This document shows, piece after piece, positions 1 to 7,511 of a stretch of DNA of 64,000 nucleotides. Source of the stretch: Ruminococcaceae bacterium YAD3003 (GTDB taxonomy: Bacteria > Bacillota > Clostridia > Saccharofermentanales > Saccharofermentanaceae); the NCBI GenBank assembly GCA_900107185.1, contig FNPA01000005.1:124001-188000 (forward strand). The letters are read 5' to 3'. The position numbers and the translations under genes are program-made. The notes beneath the pieces are model-generated. The model was not told the DNA's origin and made no database searches. It saw only the letters and a program-made list of their open reading frames with translations. Numbering within the stretch: position 1 is the first letter of the stretch; every line of letters begins with the position of its first letter.

Positions 1-108
1 ACGTCCGGCGCGGATAGTGTTGAGGTTCTCCTGAAGGTTATCGATGCACTTCTGCATTTTTGCTTCAATATCATCGTAATCTTTCTTTGTGATCTCGATC
101 ATAGCCAT
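1..108 (-). CDS. frr: Ribosome recycling factor, N-terminal part (cut by window edge)
   Basis: Only the first 36 codons are inside the window. They start MAMIEITKKDYDDIEAKM and continue into an amphipathic helix ending TIRAGR, which is the N-terminal helix of RRF (family knowledge: the NxxRxGR region binds the ribosome). RRF with EF-G splits post-termination ribosomes. The start is the ATG at 108, preceded by GGAGG with 7 nt spacing. It lies 23 nt downstream of pyrH on the same strand, the usual pyrH-frr operon order. Confidence 0.93.
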   Translation of the reverse strand, partial: MAMIEITKKDYDDIEAKMQKCIDNLQENLNTIRAGR

Positions 109-131
109 AATTCTGCCTCCTGTTATTTTTA

Positions 132-839
132 TTATTCAACGATTGTTCCGAGTTCTTCGCCCTTTGCGATCCTTACGATATTCTCAGGATCCTTCATAGA
201 GAATACGAGAATCTTTGTGTGGTTATCACGGCAAAGAGCAGCTGCTGTAGCATCCATAACCTTGAGATTAAGTCTCAATACTTCGTCATGGGATACCTTG
301 TCATACTTCTTGGCATCAGGGTAAACATTAGGATCTTTATCATAAACACCGTCAACCATAGTAGCCTTAAGGAATACATCAGCACCGATTTCAGTAGCTC
401 TTAATGCAGCACCTGTATCTGTTGAGAAGTAAGGGTTACCTGTACCACAAGCGAAAATAACGATTCTTCCCTTTTCGAGGTGTCTTACAGCTCTCTTTCT
501 GATATAAGGTTCAGCCATCTGTCTTACTTCAACAGCTGATAAAACTCTGGTAATGGCTCCCTGCTGCTCCAAAGCATCTGAAAGTGCAAGGGAATTCATA
601 AGAGTTGCGAGCATGCCCATGTGGTCTGCAGTAACTCTGTCCATCTTCTCGGAAGATCTTCCTCTCCAGAAGTTACCTCCGCCGACTACTATAGCAACCT
701 GAACACCGAGATCAGCTACAGCCTTGATATTTGTTGAGATTTCCTTGAGGATATCGTCATTAATACCGACCTTAGCATCTCCTGCCAGAGCTTCACCGGA
801 TATCTTCAGAAGGATACGGTTATATTTTTTCTCACTCAT
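132..839 (-). CDS. pyrH: UMP kinase
   Basis: 235 aa. It phosphorylates UMP to UDP in the cytoplasm. Seen: KISGEAL near residues 12-18, the GGGNFWRG loop at 53-60, DHMGMLAT at 72-79 and [10 protein letters not shown] in the second half, all typical of bacterial hexameric UMP kinases of the amino-acid-kinase fold. The start chosen is the ATG at 839, because GGAGG lies 10 nt before it; the frame stays open for ten more codons upstream without a ribosome site. It is followed by frr, and separated from tsf by a terminator and its own promoter. Confidence 0.97.
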   Translation of the reverse strand: MSEKKYNRILLKISGEALAGDAKVGINDDILKEISTNIKAVADLGVQVAIVVGGGNFWRGRSSEKMDRVTADHMGMLATLMNSLALSDALEQQGAITRVLSAVEVRQMAEPYIRKRAVRHLEKGRIVIFACGTGNPYFSTDTGAALRATEIGADVFLKATMVDGVYDKDPNVYPDAKKYDKVSHDEVLRLNLKVMDATAAALCRDNHTKILVFSMKDPENIVRIAKGEELGTIVE

Positions 840-872
840 TAAATAAGGTCCTCCGCAAATTTTCTTCACTAG

Positions 873-901
873 ATTTTATCAATAATCGACGCATATGTGA
901 A
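873..901 (-). promoter_or_regulatory. Sigma-A type promoter for pyrH-frr
   Basis: On the minus strand a TTCACA -35 box (896-901) is separated by 17 nt from a TAAAAT -10 box (873-878). It lies between the tsf terminator and the pyrH ribosome site, about 30 nt upstream of the start codon, so it fits a separate pyrH-frr transcript. Confidence 0.6.
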
Positions 902-916
902 TTAAAAAAATAATTA

Positions 917-948
917 ATAAGAAAACCCCGCACTTAATTGTGCGGGGT
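917..948 (-). terminator. Rho-independent terminator after tsf
   Basis: Nine-base stem ACCCCGCAC / GTGCGGGGT with a six-base loop, followed on the minus strand by TTTTC. It ends the rpsB-tsf transcript 37 nt after the tsf stop. Confidence 0.85.
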
Positions 949-984
949 CTTAATTGGTTTAATCAAACAGTTGTCTGATAAGAA

Positions 985-1923
985 TCAGAGTCCAGCCTGC
1001 TTTCTTACTTCCTCAGCGAAGTCATCAACCTTCTTCTCGATACCTTCACCAAGACCGAAACGTGTGAAACGAACTACAGAAACGTTTGCACCGATAGCCT
1101 TGATTGACTGATCAATGTACTGGGAAATTGTGAGATCGTCATCTCTGAAGAATTCCTGATCAACGAGGCAGTTAAGCTTGTAGAAGTTCTTGATCTGTCC
1201 GGGAACGATTCTCTCCATAACGATCTTCTCAGGCTTACCCTCTTCGAGAGCCTTATTCTTGATGATATCAACTTCCTTGTCGAGCTCTGCCTGAGGTACT
1301 TCATCCTCAGTAACCCAGTTAGGTCTCATTGATGCAACCTGCATGCCGATGTTCTTAGCGAAATCAGCGAACTCAGGCTTTGTGATAACAGAATCATCAT
1401 CAGTTGTAACCTCAACGAAAACGCCGACCTTACCACCCATGTGGATGTAAGCTGCAACAGCACCGTTGCCCTCTACCTCATAGATAACGAATCTTCTGAT
1501 TGATGTGTTCTCACCGATATCAGCGATAGCTTCCTTCTGGAAAATCTCAACTGTCTTGGACTCATCATTGTAAAGAGGCTGAGCCATGAGCTCTTCGATG
1601 TTAGCAGGCTTCTTTGTAAGGATGTGTGTAGCAACTGTATCTGTGAAAGCCTTAAACTTATCTGTGTTAGCAGCAAAGTCTGTCTCGATGTTGATCTCAA
1701 CCAAAACGCCTGACTTCTTGTCATCAGCAATCTTAGCTACAACTGCACCCTCTGCAGCGATTCTAGCGGACTTCTTCTCAGCCTTAGCCATACCCTTCTC
1801 ACGAAGCCATGCCTTAGCCTTCTCGATATCACCATCGCACTCAGTAAGTGCCTTCTTACAATCCATGATGCCGCAATCTGTAAGCTCACGGAGTTCTTTA
1901 ACCTGCTGTGCTGTAATTGCCAT
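985..1923 (-). CDS. tsf: Elongation factor Ts
   Basis: 312 aa. It is the guanine-nucleotide exchange factor that regenerates EF-Tu·GTP. The N-terminal UBA-like region with LRELTDCGIMDCKKAL (about residues 11-26) is the family hallmark, and the TDFAANTDKF motif near residue 80 is the EF-Tu contact region. Length matches the longer two-subdomain form. The start ATG at 1923 has AAAGGAG upstream. It lies 37 nt downstream of rpsB and is followed by a strong terminator, so it is the second gene of the classic rpsB-tsf operon. Confidence 0.97.
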   Translation of the reverse strand: MAITAQQVKELRELTDCGIMDCKKALTECDGDIEKAKAWLREKGMAKAEKKSARIAAEGAVVAKIADDKKSGVLVEINIETDFAANTDKFKAFTDTVATHILTKKPANIEELMAQPLYNDESKTVEIFQKEAIADIGENTSIRRFVIYEVEGNGAVAAYIHMGGKVGVFVEVTTDDDSVITKPEFADFAKNIGMQVASMRPNWVTEDEVPQAELDKEVDIIKNKALEEGKPEKIVMERIVPGQIKNFYKLNCLVDQEFFRDDDLTISQYIDQSIKAIGANVSVVRFTRFGLGEGIEKKVDDFAEEVRKQAGL

Positions 1924-1960
1924 ATATATTCTCCTTTGCGATTTTAGTTAAGATTTGAAA

Positions 1961-2770
1961 TTAAGACTCAGAAGCGATCTCTTCGATAGACTTATCTTCA
2001 GCAGCCTCTGTAGCCTGCTCCTCAGCAACCTCTGCTGTAGCAGCCTGAGCCTCAGCTGAATCAAGATCCATACCCTCAGATGTAGCATCCTCACCCTGAT
2101 GAGCCTCGATAACAGCGTCAGCCATCTTAGCTGTGATGAGCTTAACTGCTCTGATAGCATCATCGTTACCAGGGATAACGTAATCTACTTCGTCAGGATC
2201 ACAGTTTGTATCAACAATAGCAACGATCGGGAGACCAAGTCTCTTAGCCTCTGCTACAGCATTGTGCTCCTTCTTTGTGTCTACGATGAAAAGAGCTGCA
2301 GGGAGCTTAACCATACCAACGATACCACCGAGGTTCTGGTCGAGCTTTGTCATCTCGAGCTTAAGCTTAGCAACTTCCTTCTTTGTTCTGAGTTCGAATG
2401 AACCGTCAGCTTCCATTCTGCGGAGCTCTTCGAGTCTTGCAACTCTCTTCTTGATTGTTACGAAGTTTGTGAGAGTACCGCCGAGCCAACGATAGTTAAC
2501 ATAGAACTGACCGCAACGCTGAGCTTCTTCCTTGATGGAATCCTGAGCCTGCTTCTTTGTACCAACGAAAAGGATATCACCCTTCTCAGCGAGCTCGCGC
2601 ATAGCGTCATAGGCCTCGTCGACCTTCTTGACTGTCTTCTGCAAATCGATAATGTGGATTGAGTTACGCTCCGTGAAGATGTACTCAGACATCTTAGGGT
2701 TCCAACGACGTGTCTGGTGACCGAAGTGTACACCTGCTTCAAGAAGCTGCTTCATTAAAATAACTGGCAT
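1961..2770 (-). CDS. rpsB: 30S ribosomal protein S2
   Basis: 269 aa. S2 binds the head-body junction of the small subunit. Seen: N-terminal [19 protein letters not shown] and the central FVGTKKQAQ and [11 protein letters not shown] motifs, all S2 signatures. After about residue 225 there is an acidic, Ala/Glu-rich tail of roughly 45 residues that the core S2 fold does not need; such tails are common in clostridia. The ATG at 2770 is chosen because GGAGG lies 8 nt upstream; an upstream in-frame codon lacks a ribosome site. First gene of rpsB-tsf. Confidence 0.97.
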   Translation of the reverse strand: MPVILMKQLLEAGVHFGHQTRRWNPKMSEYIFTERNSIHIIDLQKTVKKVDEAYDAMRELAEKGDILFVGTKKQAQDSIKEEAQRCGQFYVNYRWLGGTLTNFVTIKKRVARLEELRRMEADGSFELRTKKEVAKLKLEMTKLDQNLGGIVGMVKLPAALFIVDTKKEHNAVAEAKRLGLPIVAIVDTNCDPDEVDYVIPGNDDAIRAVKLITAKMADAVIEAHQGEDATSEGMDLDSAEAQAATAEVAEEQATEAAEDKSIEEIASES

Positions 2771-2795
2771 AAAATAATCCTCCTGTTCTTTCTTC

Positions 2796-2850
2796 CGCAT
2801 ACATCAAAGTAATATTCAGCTCAAAATTGGCCACAGTCGGAATGTATGCG
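2796..2850 (-). promoter_or_regulatory. Candidate structured rpsB leader
   Basis: Two perfectly complementary 9-mers, CGCATACAT (minus strand 2850-2842) and ATGTATGCG (2804-2796), enclose 37 nt in the rpsB 5' untranslated region. The stem ends about 17 nt before the GGAGG ribosome site. Ribosomal protein operons are often controlled by the product binding such a leader; that this stem binds S2 is inference. Confidence 0.45.
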
Positions 2851-2868
2851 TGATTTTTATGCTCGAGT

Positions 2869-2897
2869 ATTCTAACAAATAGCCCCTGTCAAAGCAA
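2869..2897 (-). promoter_or_regulatory. Promoter for rpsB-tsf
   Basis: Minus-strand TTGCTT (2892-2897), 17 nt spacer, TAGAAT (2869-2874). It would start transcription near 2862, giving a leader of about 90 nt. The -35 box lies within the dfrA terminator hairpin. Confidence 0.5.
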
Positions 2898-2906
2898 GGG
2901 CTATTT
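2877..2906 (-). terminator. Terminator after dfrA
   Basis: Stem AAATAGCCC / GGGCTATTT (9 bp) with a 12-base loop, 27 nt beyond the dfrA stop on the minus strand, followed by a short T-containing run. It separates the thyA-dfrA transcript from rpsB. Confidence 0.6.
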
Positions 2907-2932
2907 TCATTATTTATAATATATAGAGTTGA

Positions 2933-3427
2933 TTACTTTCGTTTGTAATGACAAACGGTAAACTCCACACCTTTTTCGCTCATTACAGGGGGTTCTTCCT
3001 CTTCTAATTCCCACTCAGGATCTTCATCAAGATTCGGGAACCAGCAATCAGCCTCAAACTCAGCACGGATTCTTGTTATTATCGCCTTGTCACAAAGACT
3101 TATCAGCGAGTTATAAAGAGAAGCACCGCCGATAAGATAGACCTCATCAGAAGTAAGATCCAGGAAATCCTCGAGTTCTTCAACGGAATGAAGGACCATA
3201 GCACCTTCCTTCTCGTATTCAAAGCTCCTGGACATGATTACATTTACTCTGTTCGGCAGAAGTCTCTGACCGGGAAACGTCTCAAGAGTCTTCCTTCCGA
3301 AAACAACCGTGTGTCCGGATGTATATTTTCTAAAAACGCCTTTCTGATCTTCAGGTAATGAAATAAGGAGCTGGCCTTTGTTTCCGATTGCCCAATTCTT
3401 ATCTACTGCAGAAATTGCTATCATCAT
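2933..3427 (-). CDS. dfrA: Dihydrofolate reductase
   Basis: 164 aa, the normal length for bacterial type DHFR. It reduces dihydrofolate to tetrahydrofolate with NADPH. Seen: N-terminal MMIAISAVDKNWAIGNKG with the usual AIG loop, GRKTLETFPG (the NADPH-binding GRxTxxS/T segment), and VYLIGGASLYNSL near residue 105. The start is the ATG at 3427 (or the adjacent one at 3424), preceded by GAGGGG; the frame runs open further upstream into the previous gene. With thyA two genes upstream it regenerates the folate oxidised by thymidylate synthase. Confidence 0.95.
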   Translation of the reverse strand: MMIAISAVDKNWAIGNKGQLLISLPEDQKGVFRKYTSGHTVVFGRKTLETFPGQRLLPNRVNVIMSRSFEYEKEGAMVLHSVEELEDFLDLTSDEVYLIGGASLYNSLISLCDKAIITRIRAEFEADCWFPNLDEDPEWELEEEEPPVMSEKGVEFTVCHYKRK

Positions 3428-3431
3428 ATTT

Positions 3432-4145
3432 TTACCCCTCAAACAATTGTGTAAAGTATCCGGACTGTGACATGGGCTCACCTGCTTCTGTGAGATGTCT
3501 GCAGTCACTGAATGTCTGTACTCTGAATGTGGCTTCTCCCGGAATTCTCTCCTCAGAACCCAATACAGTCAGAGCCGTCGGCTGCATTATCATTCCCTGC
3601 CAGAGAACCGGAGCAGCTACACCGATAAGATGACTTACGATAAGCGCTGTAACACCAAAGTGACAGAAGAACACAATATTATCATCGTTGTGCTCAATAA
3701 CATCATAGAAACCCATGTCATTACGCTTATAGCCGTGCTTCTCAAGGAGAGCATCTATTCCGTCATAAACTTCTTTGGCGTGAGTAGCGAGATCACCTGA
3801 CTTCATGATATCTGTTTCAACCCACTTATCTTTGTCATGGAGCTCGTCCCAGTTATTGAAGTCTCTGGGATAAAAATCCCAGGCAATAGTCCACTGCTGC
3901 TCTTTCTCGTCCCAGATCCTGTAATAGAATTCCTGGAGCCAGTCATATGTAATTGCTTCTCTTCCCGTTTTCTTCAAAGAAACGGAACATGTGTCCTGAG
4001 CTCTGCCCATGGGAGAACAATAAATCTGCTTAATATCCCACTTAGCTACGCGTTCAGAGAGAATCTCAGCCTCGCGCCAGCCTTTTTCAGTAAGTGAATC
4101 TTTCTCGTAATCAGGATCACCGTGTCTGATGAAAATTAACTTCAT
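3432..4145 (-). CDS. Histidine phosphatase family protein
   Basis: 237 aa. The catalytic RHG motif is at residues 7-9 (start MKLIFIRHGD), and a second conserved histidine follows in FFCHFGV in the C-terminal half; these are the two histidines of the phosphoglycerate-mutase-like branch. LTEKGWREAEILSERV (about 18-33) and YCSPMGRAQDT are also typical. The substrate cannot be read from sequence. It sits between thyA (15 nt upstream) and dfrA (4 nt downstream), so it is probably co-transcribed with dTMP/folate genes. A nucleotide or folate-precursor phosphatase role is only a guess from context. Confidence 0.88.
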   Translation of the reverse strand: MKLIFIRHGDPDYEKDSLTEKGWREAEILSERVAKWDIKQIYCSPMGRAQDTCSVSLKKTGREAITYDWLQEFYYRIWDEKEQQWTIAWDFYPRDFNNWDELHDKDKWVETDIMKSGDLATHAKEVYDGIDALLEKHGYKRNDMGFYDVIEHNDDNIVFFCHFGVTALIVSHLIGVAAPVLWQGMIMQPTALTVLGSEERIPGEATFRVQTFSDCRHLTEAGEPMSQSGYFTQLFEG

Positions 4146-4160
4146 TCTATACTCCGTAAA

Positions 4161-4994
4161 TCAGACTGCTACAGGAATTCCCTTGATCTTGGGACCTGCC
4201 TCATAACCTTCGAGTCTGATGTTATCTGTAGTGAACTGATAGAAATCAGTGATACCTTCATCAAGAACGAGCTTCGGTGCCGGATACTTAGGCATTTCGA
4301 TAAGTTCCTTAACGATATCAACGTGTCTGTCATAGATATGGGCATCAGCGATTACATGAACGAATTCGCCAACTTCGAGGCCGGAACATCTGGCCATAAG
4401 ATGTACCAAAACAGCGTACTGACAAACGTTCCACGCGTTGGCAACGAGCATATCGTTACTTCTCTGATTAAGAATGGCATTGAGTTTATTGCCAGTAACA
4501 TTAAAAGTCATGGAATATGCGCAAGGATAAAGATGCATCTCGGAAAGATCCTGATGAACATAGATATTTGTCATGATTCTTCTGGACGAAGGATTATTCT
4601 TAAGATCGAAAAGAACACGGTCTACCTGGTCAAATTCGCCTTCCTTATACTTATGCTTTACGCCAAGCTGATATCCGTAAGCCTTACCGATGGAACCTGT
4701 CTCATCAGCCCACGCATCCCAGATATGAGAGTTAAGATCATTAACATTGTTGGATTTCTTCTGCCAGATCCATAAGAGTTCATCAACTGCAGCTTTGAAA
4801 TTGATCCAACGCTGAGTAAACATAGGGAATTCTTCTGCAAGGTTATAGCGGTTAACGATCGCAAATGCCTTATATGTATAAGCAGGTGCTCCATCATCAG
4901 CCCAATGGGGTCTGACCTTGTCATTAATAGTCGAATAGCCAGAATTAAGGATAGTTCTTATATTCTCGTCGAAAATATCATCTGCTCGGCTCAT
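4161..4994 (-). CDS. thyA: Thymidylate synthase (ThyA)
   Basis: 277 aa. It methylates dUMP to dTMP using methylene-tetrahydrofolate. Active-site Cys is C158 in LYPCAYSM; QRSND (phosphate-binding Arg), DELLWIWQKKSN, and HVIADAHIYDRH follow the ThyA fold. The residue after the catalytic Cys is Ala rather than the usual His, and the N-terminal DRTGTGT loop is replaced by DKVRPHW, as in a divergent clostridial ThyA clade. The start ATG at 4994 has AAGGTGG upstream. First gene of thyA-phosphatase-dfrA. A -10 TATAAT (5027-5032) preceded by TG is 30 nt upstream. Confidence 0.95.
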   Translation of the reverse strand: MSRADDIFDENIRTILNSGYSTINDKVRPHWADDGAPAYTYKAFAIVNRYNLAEEFPMFTQRWINFKAAVDELLWIWQKKSNNVNDLNSHIWDAWADETGSIGKAYGYQLGVKHKYKEGEFDQVDRVLFDLKNNPSSRRIMTNIYVHQDLSEMHLYPCAYSMTFNVTGNKLNAILNQRSNDMLVANAWNVCQYAVLVHLMARCSGLEVGEFVHVIADAHIYDRHVDIVKELIEMPKYPAPKLVLDEGITDFYQFTTDNIRLEGYEAGPKIKGIPVAV

Positions 4995-5026
4995 AGAAAT
5001 CCACCACCTTTAAATTGATAGTTTTG

Positions 5027-5035
5027 ATTATAACA
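5027..5035 (-). promoter_or_regulatory. Extended -10 promoter of thyA
   Basis: Minus-strand TGTTATAAT: an extended -10 (TG-N-TATAAT). No good -35 box is found 16-18 nt upstream. It overlaps the first arm of the adjacent inverted-repeat element. Confidence 0.45.
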
Positions 5036-5110
5036 AACATACGAGCAACTTGCTTGCAAGGGTTGCGAGTGTTTGTTATATCCGAGCGAAGCGAGGAATA
5101 TAACAAACAT
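5030..5110. repeat. Triple-armed inverted/direct repeat element
   Basis: Three copies of the arm ATAACAAACAT: forward at 5030-5040, inverted as GTGTTTGTTAT at 5069-5079, and forward at 5100-5110. Arms 1 and 2 frame a hairpin with CGAGCAAC / GTTGCGAG inside; arms 2 and 3 frame a second hairpin around CCGAGCGAAGCGAGG. The two folds are mutually exclusive because they share arm 2. Arm 1 overlaps the thyA -10 box. Confidence 0.6.
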
Positions 5111-5129
5111 ATGGAAAACTTTACGGACA

Positions 5130-5166
5130 AAAAAATAACCTTCGCACAAAGAGCGAAGGTTATTTT
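5130..5166 (-). terminator. Terminator of the tRNA-Pro transcript
   Basis: 12-bp stem AATAACCTTCGC / GCGAAGGTTATT with a 7-base loop, followed on the minus strand by a run of Ts. It sits 10 nt beyond the 3' end of tRNA-Pro(AGG). Confidence 0.9.
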
Positions 5167-5174
5167 CTGAGTAA

Positions 5175-5251
5175 TGGTCGGAGTGACGGGACTTGAACCC
5201 ACGACCTCTTGCTCCCTAAGCAAGCACTCTAGCCACCTGAGCTACACCCCG
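5175..5251 (-). tRNA. tRNA-Pro (anticodon AGG)
   Basis: 77 nt with encoded CCA. Acceptor CGGGGTG pairs with CACTCCG (one G-U). D stem GCTC/GAGT, anticodon stem CTTGC/GCAAG with loop TTAGGGA, T stem GTGGG/CCCGT with loop TTCAAGT. Positions 34-36 are A-G-G, so it reads CCU. A at position 34 is rare in bacterial tRNA-Pro. It shares a transcript with the next tRNA-Pro, from which it differs mainly in the anticodon stem. Confidence 0.93.
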
Positions 5252-5279
5252 ATGATCACGCTAATGTTAAAGAAAAAGT

Positions 5280-5355
5280 TGGTCGGAGTGGCGGGACTTG
5301 AACCCACGGCCTCCTGCTCCCGAAGCAGGCACTCTACCACCTGAGCCACACCCCG
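5280..5355 (-). tRNA. tRNA-Pro (anticodon CGG)
   Basis: 76 nt with encoded CCA. Acceptor CGGGGTG/CACTCCG, anticodon stem CCTGC/GCAGG with loop TTCGGGA (anticodon CGG, codon CCG), T loop TTCAAGT. It is the upstream member of a tandem tRNA-Pro pair and differs from the AGG gene by few bases, which suggests local duplication. Confidence 0.95.
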
Positions 5356-5423
5356 ATGGAGTATTCCTCTAACAAGCCTATAAATCTTATAACAACGAAT
5401 AAAAATATGCAAGGTCAAATTGC

Positions 5424-5460
5424 AATAAAAAATAAAAGCCGCATCCAAAGCGGATGCGGC
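5424..5460 (-). terminator. Terminator after ispH-rpsA
   Basis: Nine-bp stem GCCGCATCC / GGATGCGGC with a 5-base loop, followed on the minus strand by a long T-rich run. It is 24 nt beyond the stop of the IspH-S1 gene. Confidence 0.9.
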
Positions 5461-5483
5461 CTTATAAATCAAGTGTTTTAAGC

Positions 5484-7511
5484 TTATGCCTGCTCGTCTG
5501 AAGACTCAGCTGCTTCCTCTGCGGGAGCCTCAACTGCTTCTTCCTCAGGAAGCTCAGGATCGATAGGAGCTACTTCCTTGATGGAAATAGAGATTCTTCT
5601 TGCTTCGGGTTCAATCTTGATAACCTTAGCCTGAACAACCTGACCTACTGAGAGTGCATCCTCAGGCTTCTCAAGTCTTCTGGAAGAGATCTGAGAAACG
5701 TGGCAGAGAGCGTCGAGGTCGGGCTCAAGCTGAACGAAAGCACCGAACTTTGTAAGACGAACAACTGTACCCTGTACAATGCATCCTACAGGCATTCTCT
5801 CTTCAATATTGTAGTAAGGATCATCCTCGAGCTTCTTGTAGCCCAAAGAAATCTTCTTTGTTTCCTTATCGAAAGACTTAACGAATACGTCGATCTCATC
5901 GCCAACCTTGAGAACATCAGAAGGCTTAGCGTTACGGCTCCATGAGAGCTCAGAAACGTGAACGAGTCCGTCAACACCGCCGATATCGATGAATGCACCG
6001 AAATCAACAAGGCTTCTTACAACACCAGTATAGTGCTTGCCTTCTTCAATGTTGTCCCAGATCTCTGCAGACTTCTTACGACGCTCTTCAGAAACGATAA
6101 CTCTGTGGCTGCCGGAGATTCTGAGTCTGCCCTTCTCTGTATCAAACTTAGTAATGAGTACCTCGAGAACCTGACCAACATAAGACTCGAGATCCTTAAC
6201 CTCGCCTGTCTTAATCTGTGTTCTGTGAATATAGATATCAACACCCTTGTAAGCACCGATAACGCCGTCCTTAACAGTACGTGTGATCTTTACTTCGATA
6301 GGAGTCTTATTCTTATATGCTTCTTCGATCTCGGCTCTGCCCTTCTCGGACTCTACATCATTCTTAGAAAGGATGATTTCCTTGCCCTGATCGGAATTCT
6401 TGATGCTTCTGACCTTAACGGTAACTTCTGTGTGCTCGGCAATTGCCTTGTCAAGATCAAAGTCAGGATCCGAATCAAACTCCTTACGTGAAATTCTTCC
6501 TTCGGACTTATCATGTACGTCTACATATACATAATCGTCGTCTGCAGATGTGATTGTGCCCTTAACAACAGCACCTCTTCTAACCTGCGCAATTAAATCG
6601 ACAGCATTGGCAAATTCTGTGTCAAAGCCCTGATTTGTGATCTTCTCTTCTTCGTTCATTTGTTGAACAACCTCCAAAATTATAGCTTCCGGTGTAGATG
6701 CACCCGCTGTAATCCCAACTTTATCAGTAGGAAGTATTTTCCCTTCCGAGATAAGACATCCTACTTCTGCGCCAGAATTAACAAGGAATGTTCTTGCACA
6801 GCGACCTTTGCAGATTTCCAAAAGCTTAGTGGTGTTCGAACTGTGAGCCGAACCGATGACTATCATCGAATCCGATAACTCAGAGAGCGAAGCGGCTTCC
6901 TTTTGCCTACTTTCAGTCGTAATACATATTGTATCAAAAAGATTATATTTTTCAATTTTATTTTTAACACTCTGGCAAATTTTTTTAAACATAGCGCTCG
7001 AAAACGTAGTTTGTGAGATCAATATTGCACTTTCGAGCGGGAAATCGAGGTTGTCCAGATCCTCAGGACACTTAATTACAGCGCATTTAACGCCTGTTCC
7101 CTCTGCCTCTCCCAGAATACCGGTAACCTCAGGATGGCCCTTGGTTCCTGCGATAATTATGTTCATTCCATTCTGGGCGTTCTCGCGGACGATCTTGTGG
7201 ATCTTCGATACAAAAGGACATGTCATGTCCCTTATCTCACAGTTTTTGGACTTCAGAATGTTAATATCCTCAGGCGGAACACCGTGTGCCCTGACAATTA
7301 CCAGCGAACCTTCTGGACAGTCTTCTGCCTTATCACAGATCGTGAAACCGCCTTCAATGAGCTTATCCACAACATATCTGTTGTGAACGATCTCGCCAAG
7401 CATAACAAGTTTCTTGCCATCAGAACCTTTTTCTACAGCTTCTTCAGCGGCAGATACGGCATTTTTAACTCCAAAGCAGAAACCTGAAGATTTGGCGACG
7501 GTTACTCTCAT
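5484..7511 (-). CDS. ispH: Bifunctional 4-hydroxy-3-methylbut-2-enyl diphosphate reductase / ribosomal protein S1
   Basis: 675 aa fusion. Residues 1-285 are IspH, the last MEP-pathway enzyme (HMBPP to IPP/DMAPP): the three 4Fe-4S ligands are C12 (SSGFCFGV), C98 (DMTCPF) and C196 (FDTICITT), with H43, AHG at 75-77 and HPEV at 126-129. From about 310 there are four S1 RNA-binding repeats; the third and fourth are clearest (FGAFIDIGGVDGLVHVSELSW; FGAFVQLEPDLDALCHVSQIS). An acidic Ala/Glu tail closes the protein. This fusion is known from clostridia. The ATG start overlaps the cmk stop by 4 nt, so it is translationally coupled. A strong terminator follows. Confidence 0.96.
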   Translation of the reverse strand: MRVTVAKSSGFCFGVKNAVSAAEEAVEKGSDGKKLVMLGEIVHNRYVVDKLIEGGFTICDKAEDCPEGSLVIVRAHGVPPEDINILKSKNCEIRDMTCPFVSKIHKIVRENAQNGMNIIIAGTKGHPEVTGILGEAEGTGVKCAVIKCPEDLDNLDFPLESAILISQTTFSSAMFKKICQSVKNKIEKYNLFDTICITTESRQKEAASLSELSDSMIVIGSAHSSNTTKLLEICKGRCARTFLVNSGAEVGCLISEGKILPTDKVGITAGASTPEAIILEVVQQMNEEEKITNQGFDTEFANAVDLIAQVRRGAVVKGTITSADDDYVYVDVHDKSEGRISRKEFDSDPDFDLDKAIAEHTEVTVKVRSIKNSDQGKEIILSKNDVESEKGRAEIEEAYKNKTPIEVKITRTVKDGVIGAYKGVDIYIHRTQIKTGEVKDLESYVGQVLEVLITKFDTEKGRLRISGSHRVIVSEERRKKSAEIWDNIEEGKHYTGVVRSLVDFGAFIDIGGVDGLVHVSELSWSRNAKPSDVLKVGDEIDVFVKSFDKETKKISLGYKKLEDDPYYNIEERMPVGCIVQGTVVRLTKFGAFVQLEPDLDALCHVSQISSRRLEKPEDALSVGQVVQAKVIKIEPEARRISISIKEVAPIDPELPEEEAVEAPAEEAAESSDEQA

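Noticed and set aside
219-404. Open frame on the plus strand opposite pyrH
   Set aside because: No ribosome site, and composition fits the antisense of pyrH; a shadow.
5242-5472. Open frame spanning the tRNA-Pro (CGG) gene
   Set aside because: The sequence is a well-formed tRNA and terminator; the frame is accidental.
5958-6491. 177-codon plus-strand open frame opposite the S1 region
   Set aside because: Lies fully antisense to conserved S1 repeats, with no RBS and no recognisable domain.
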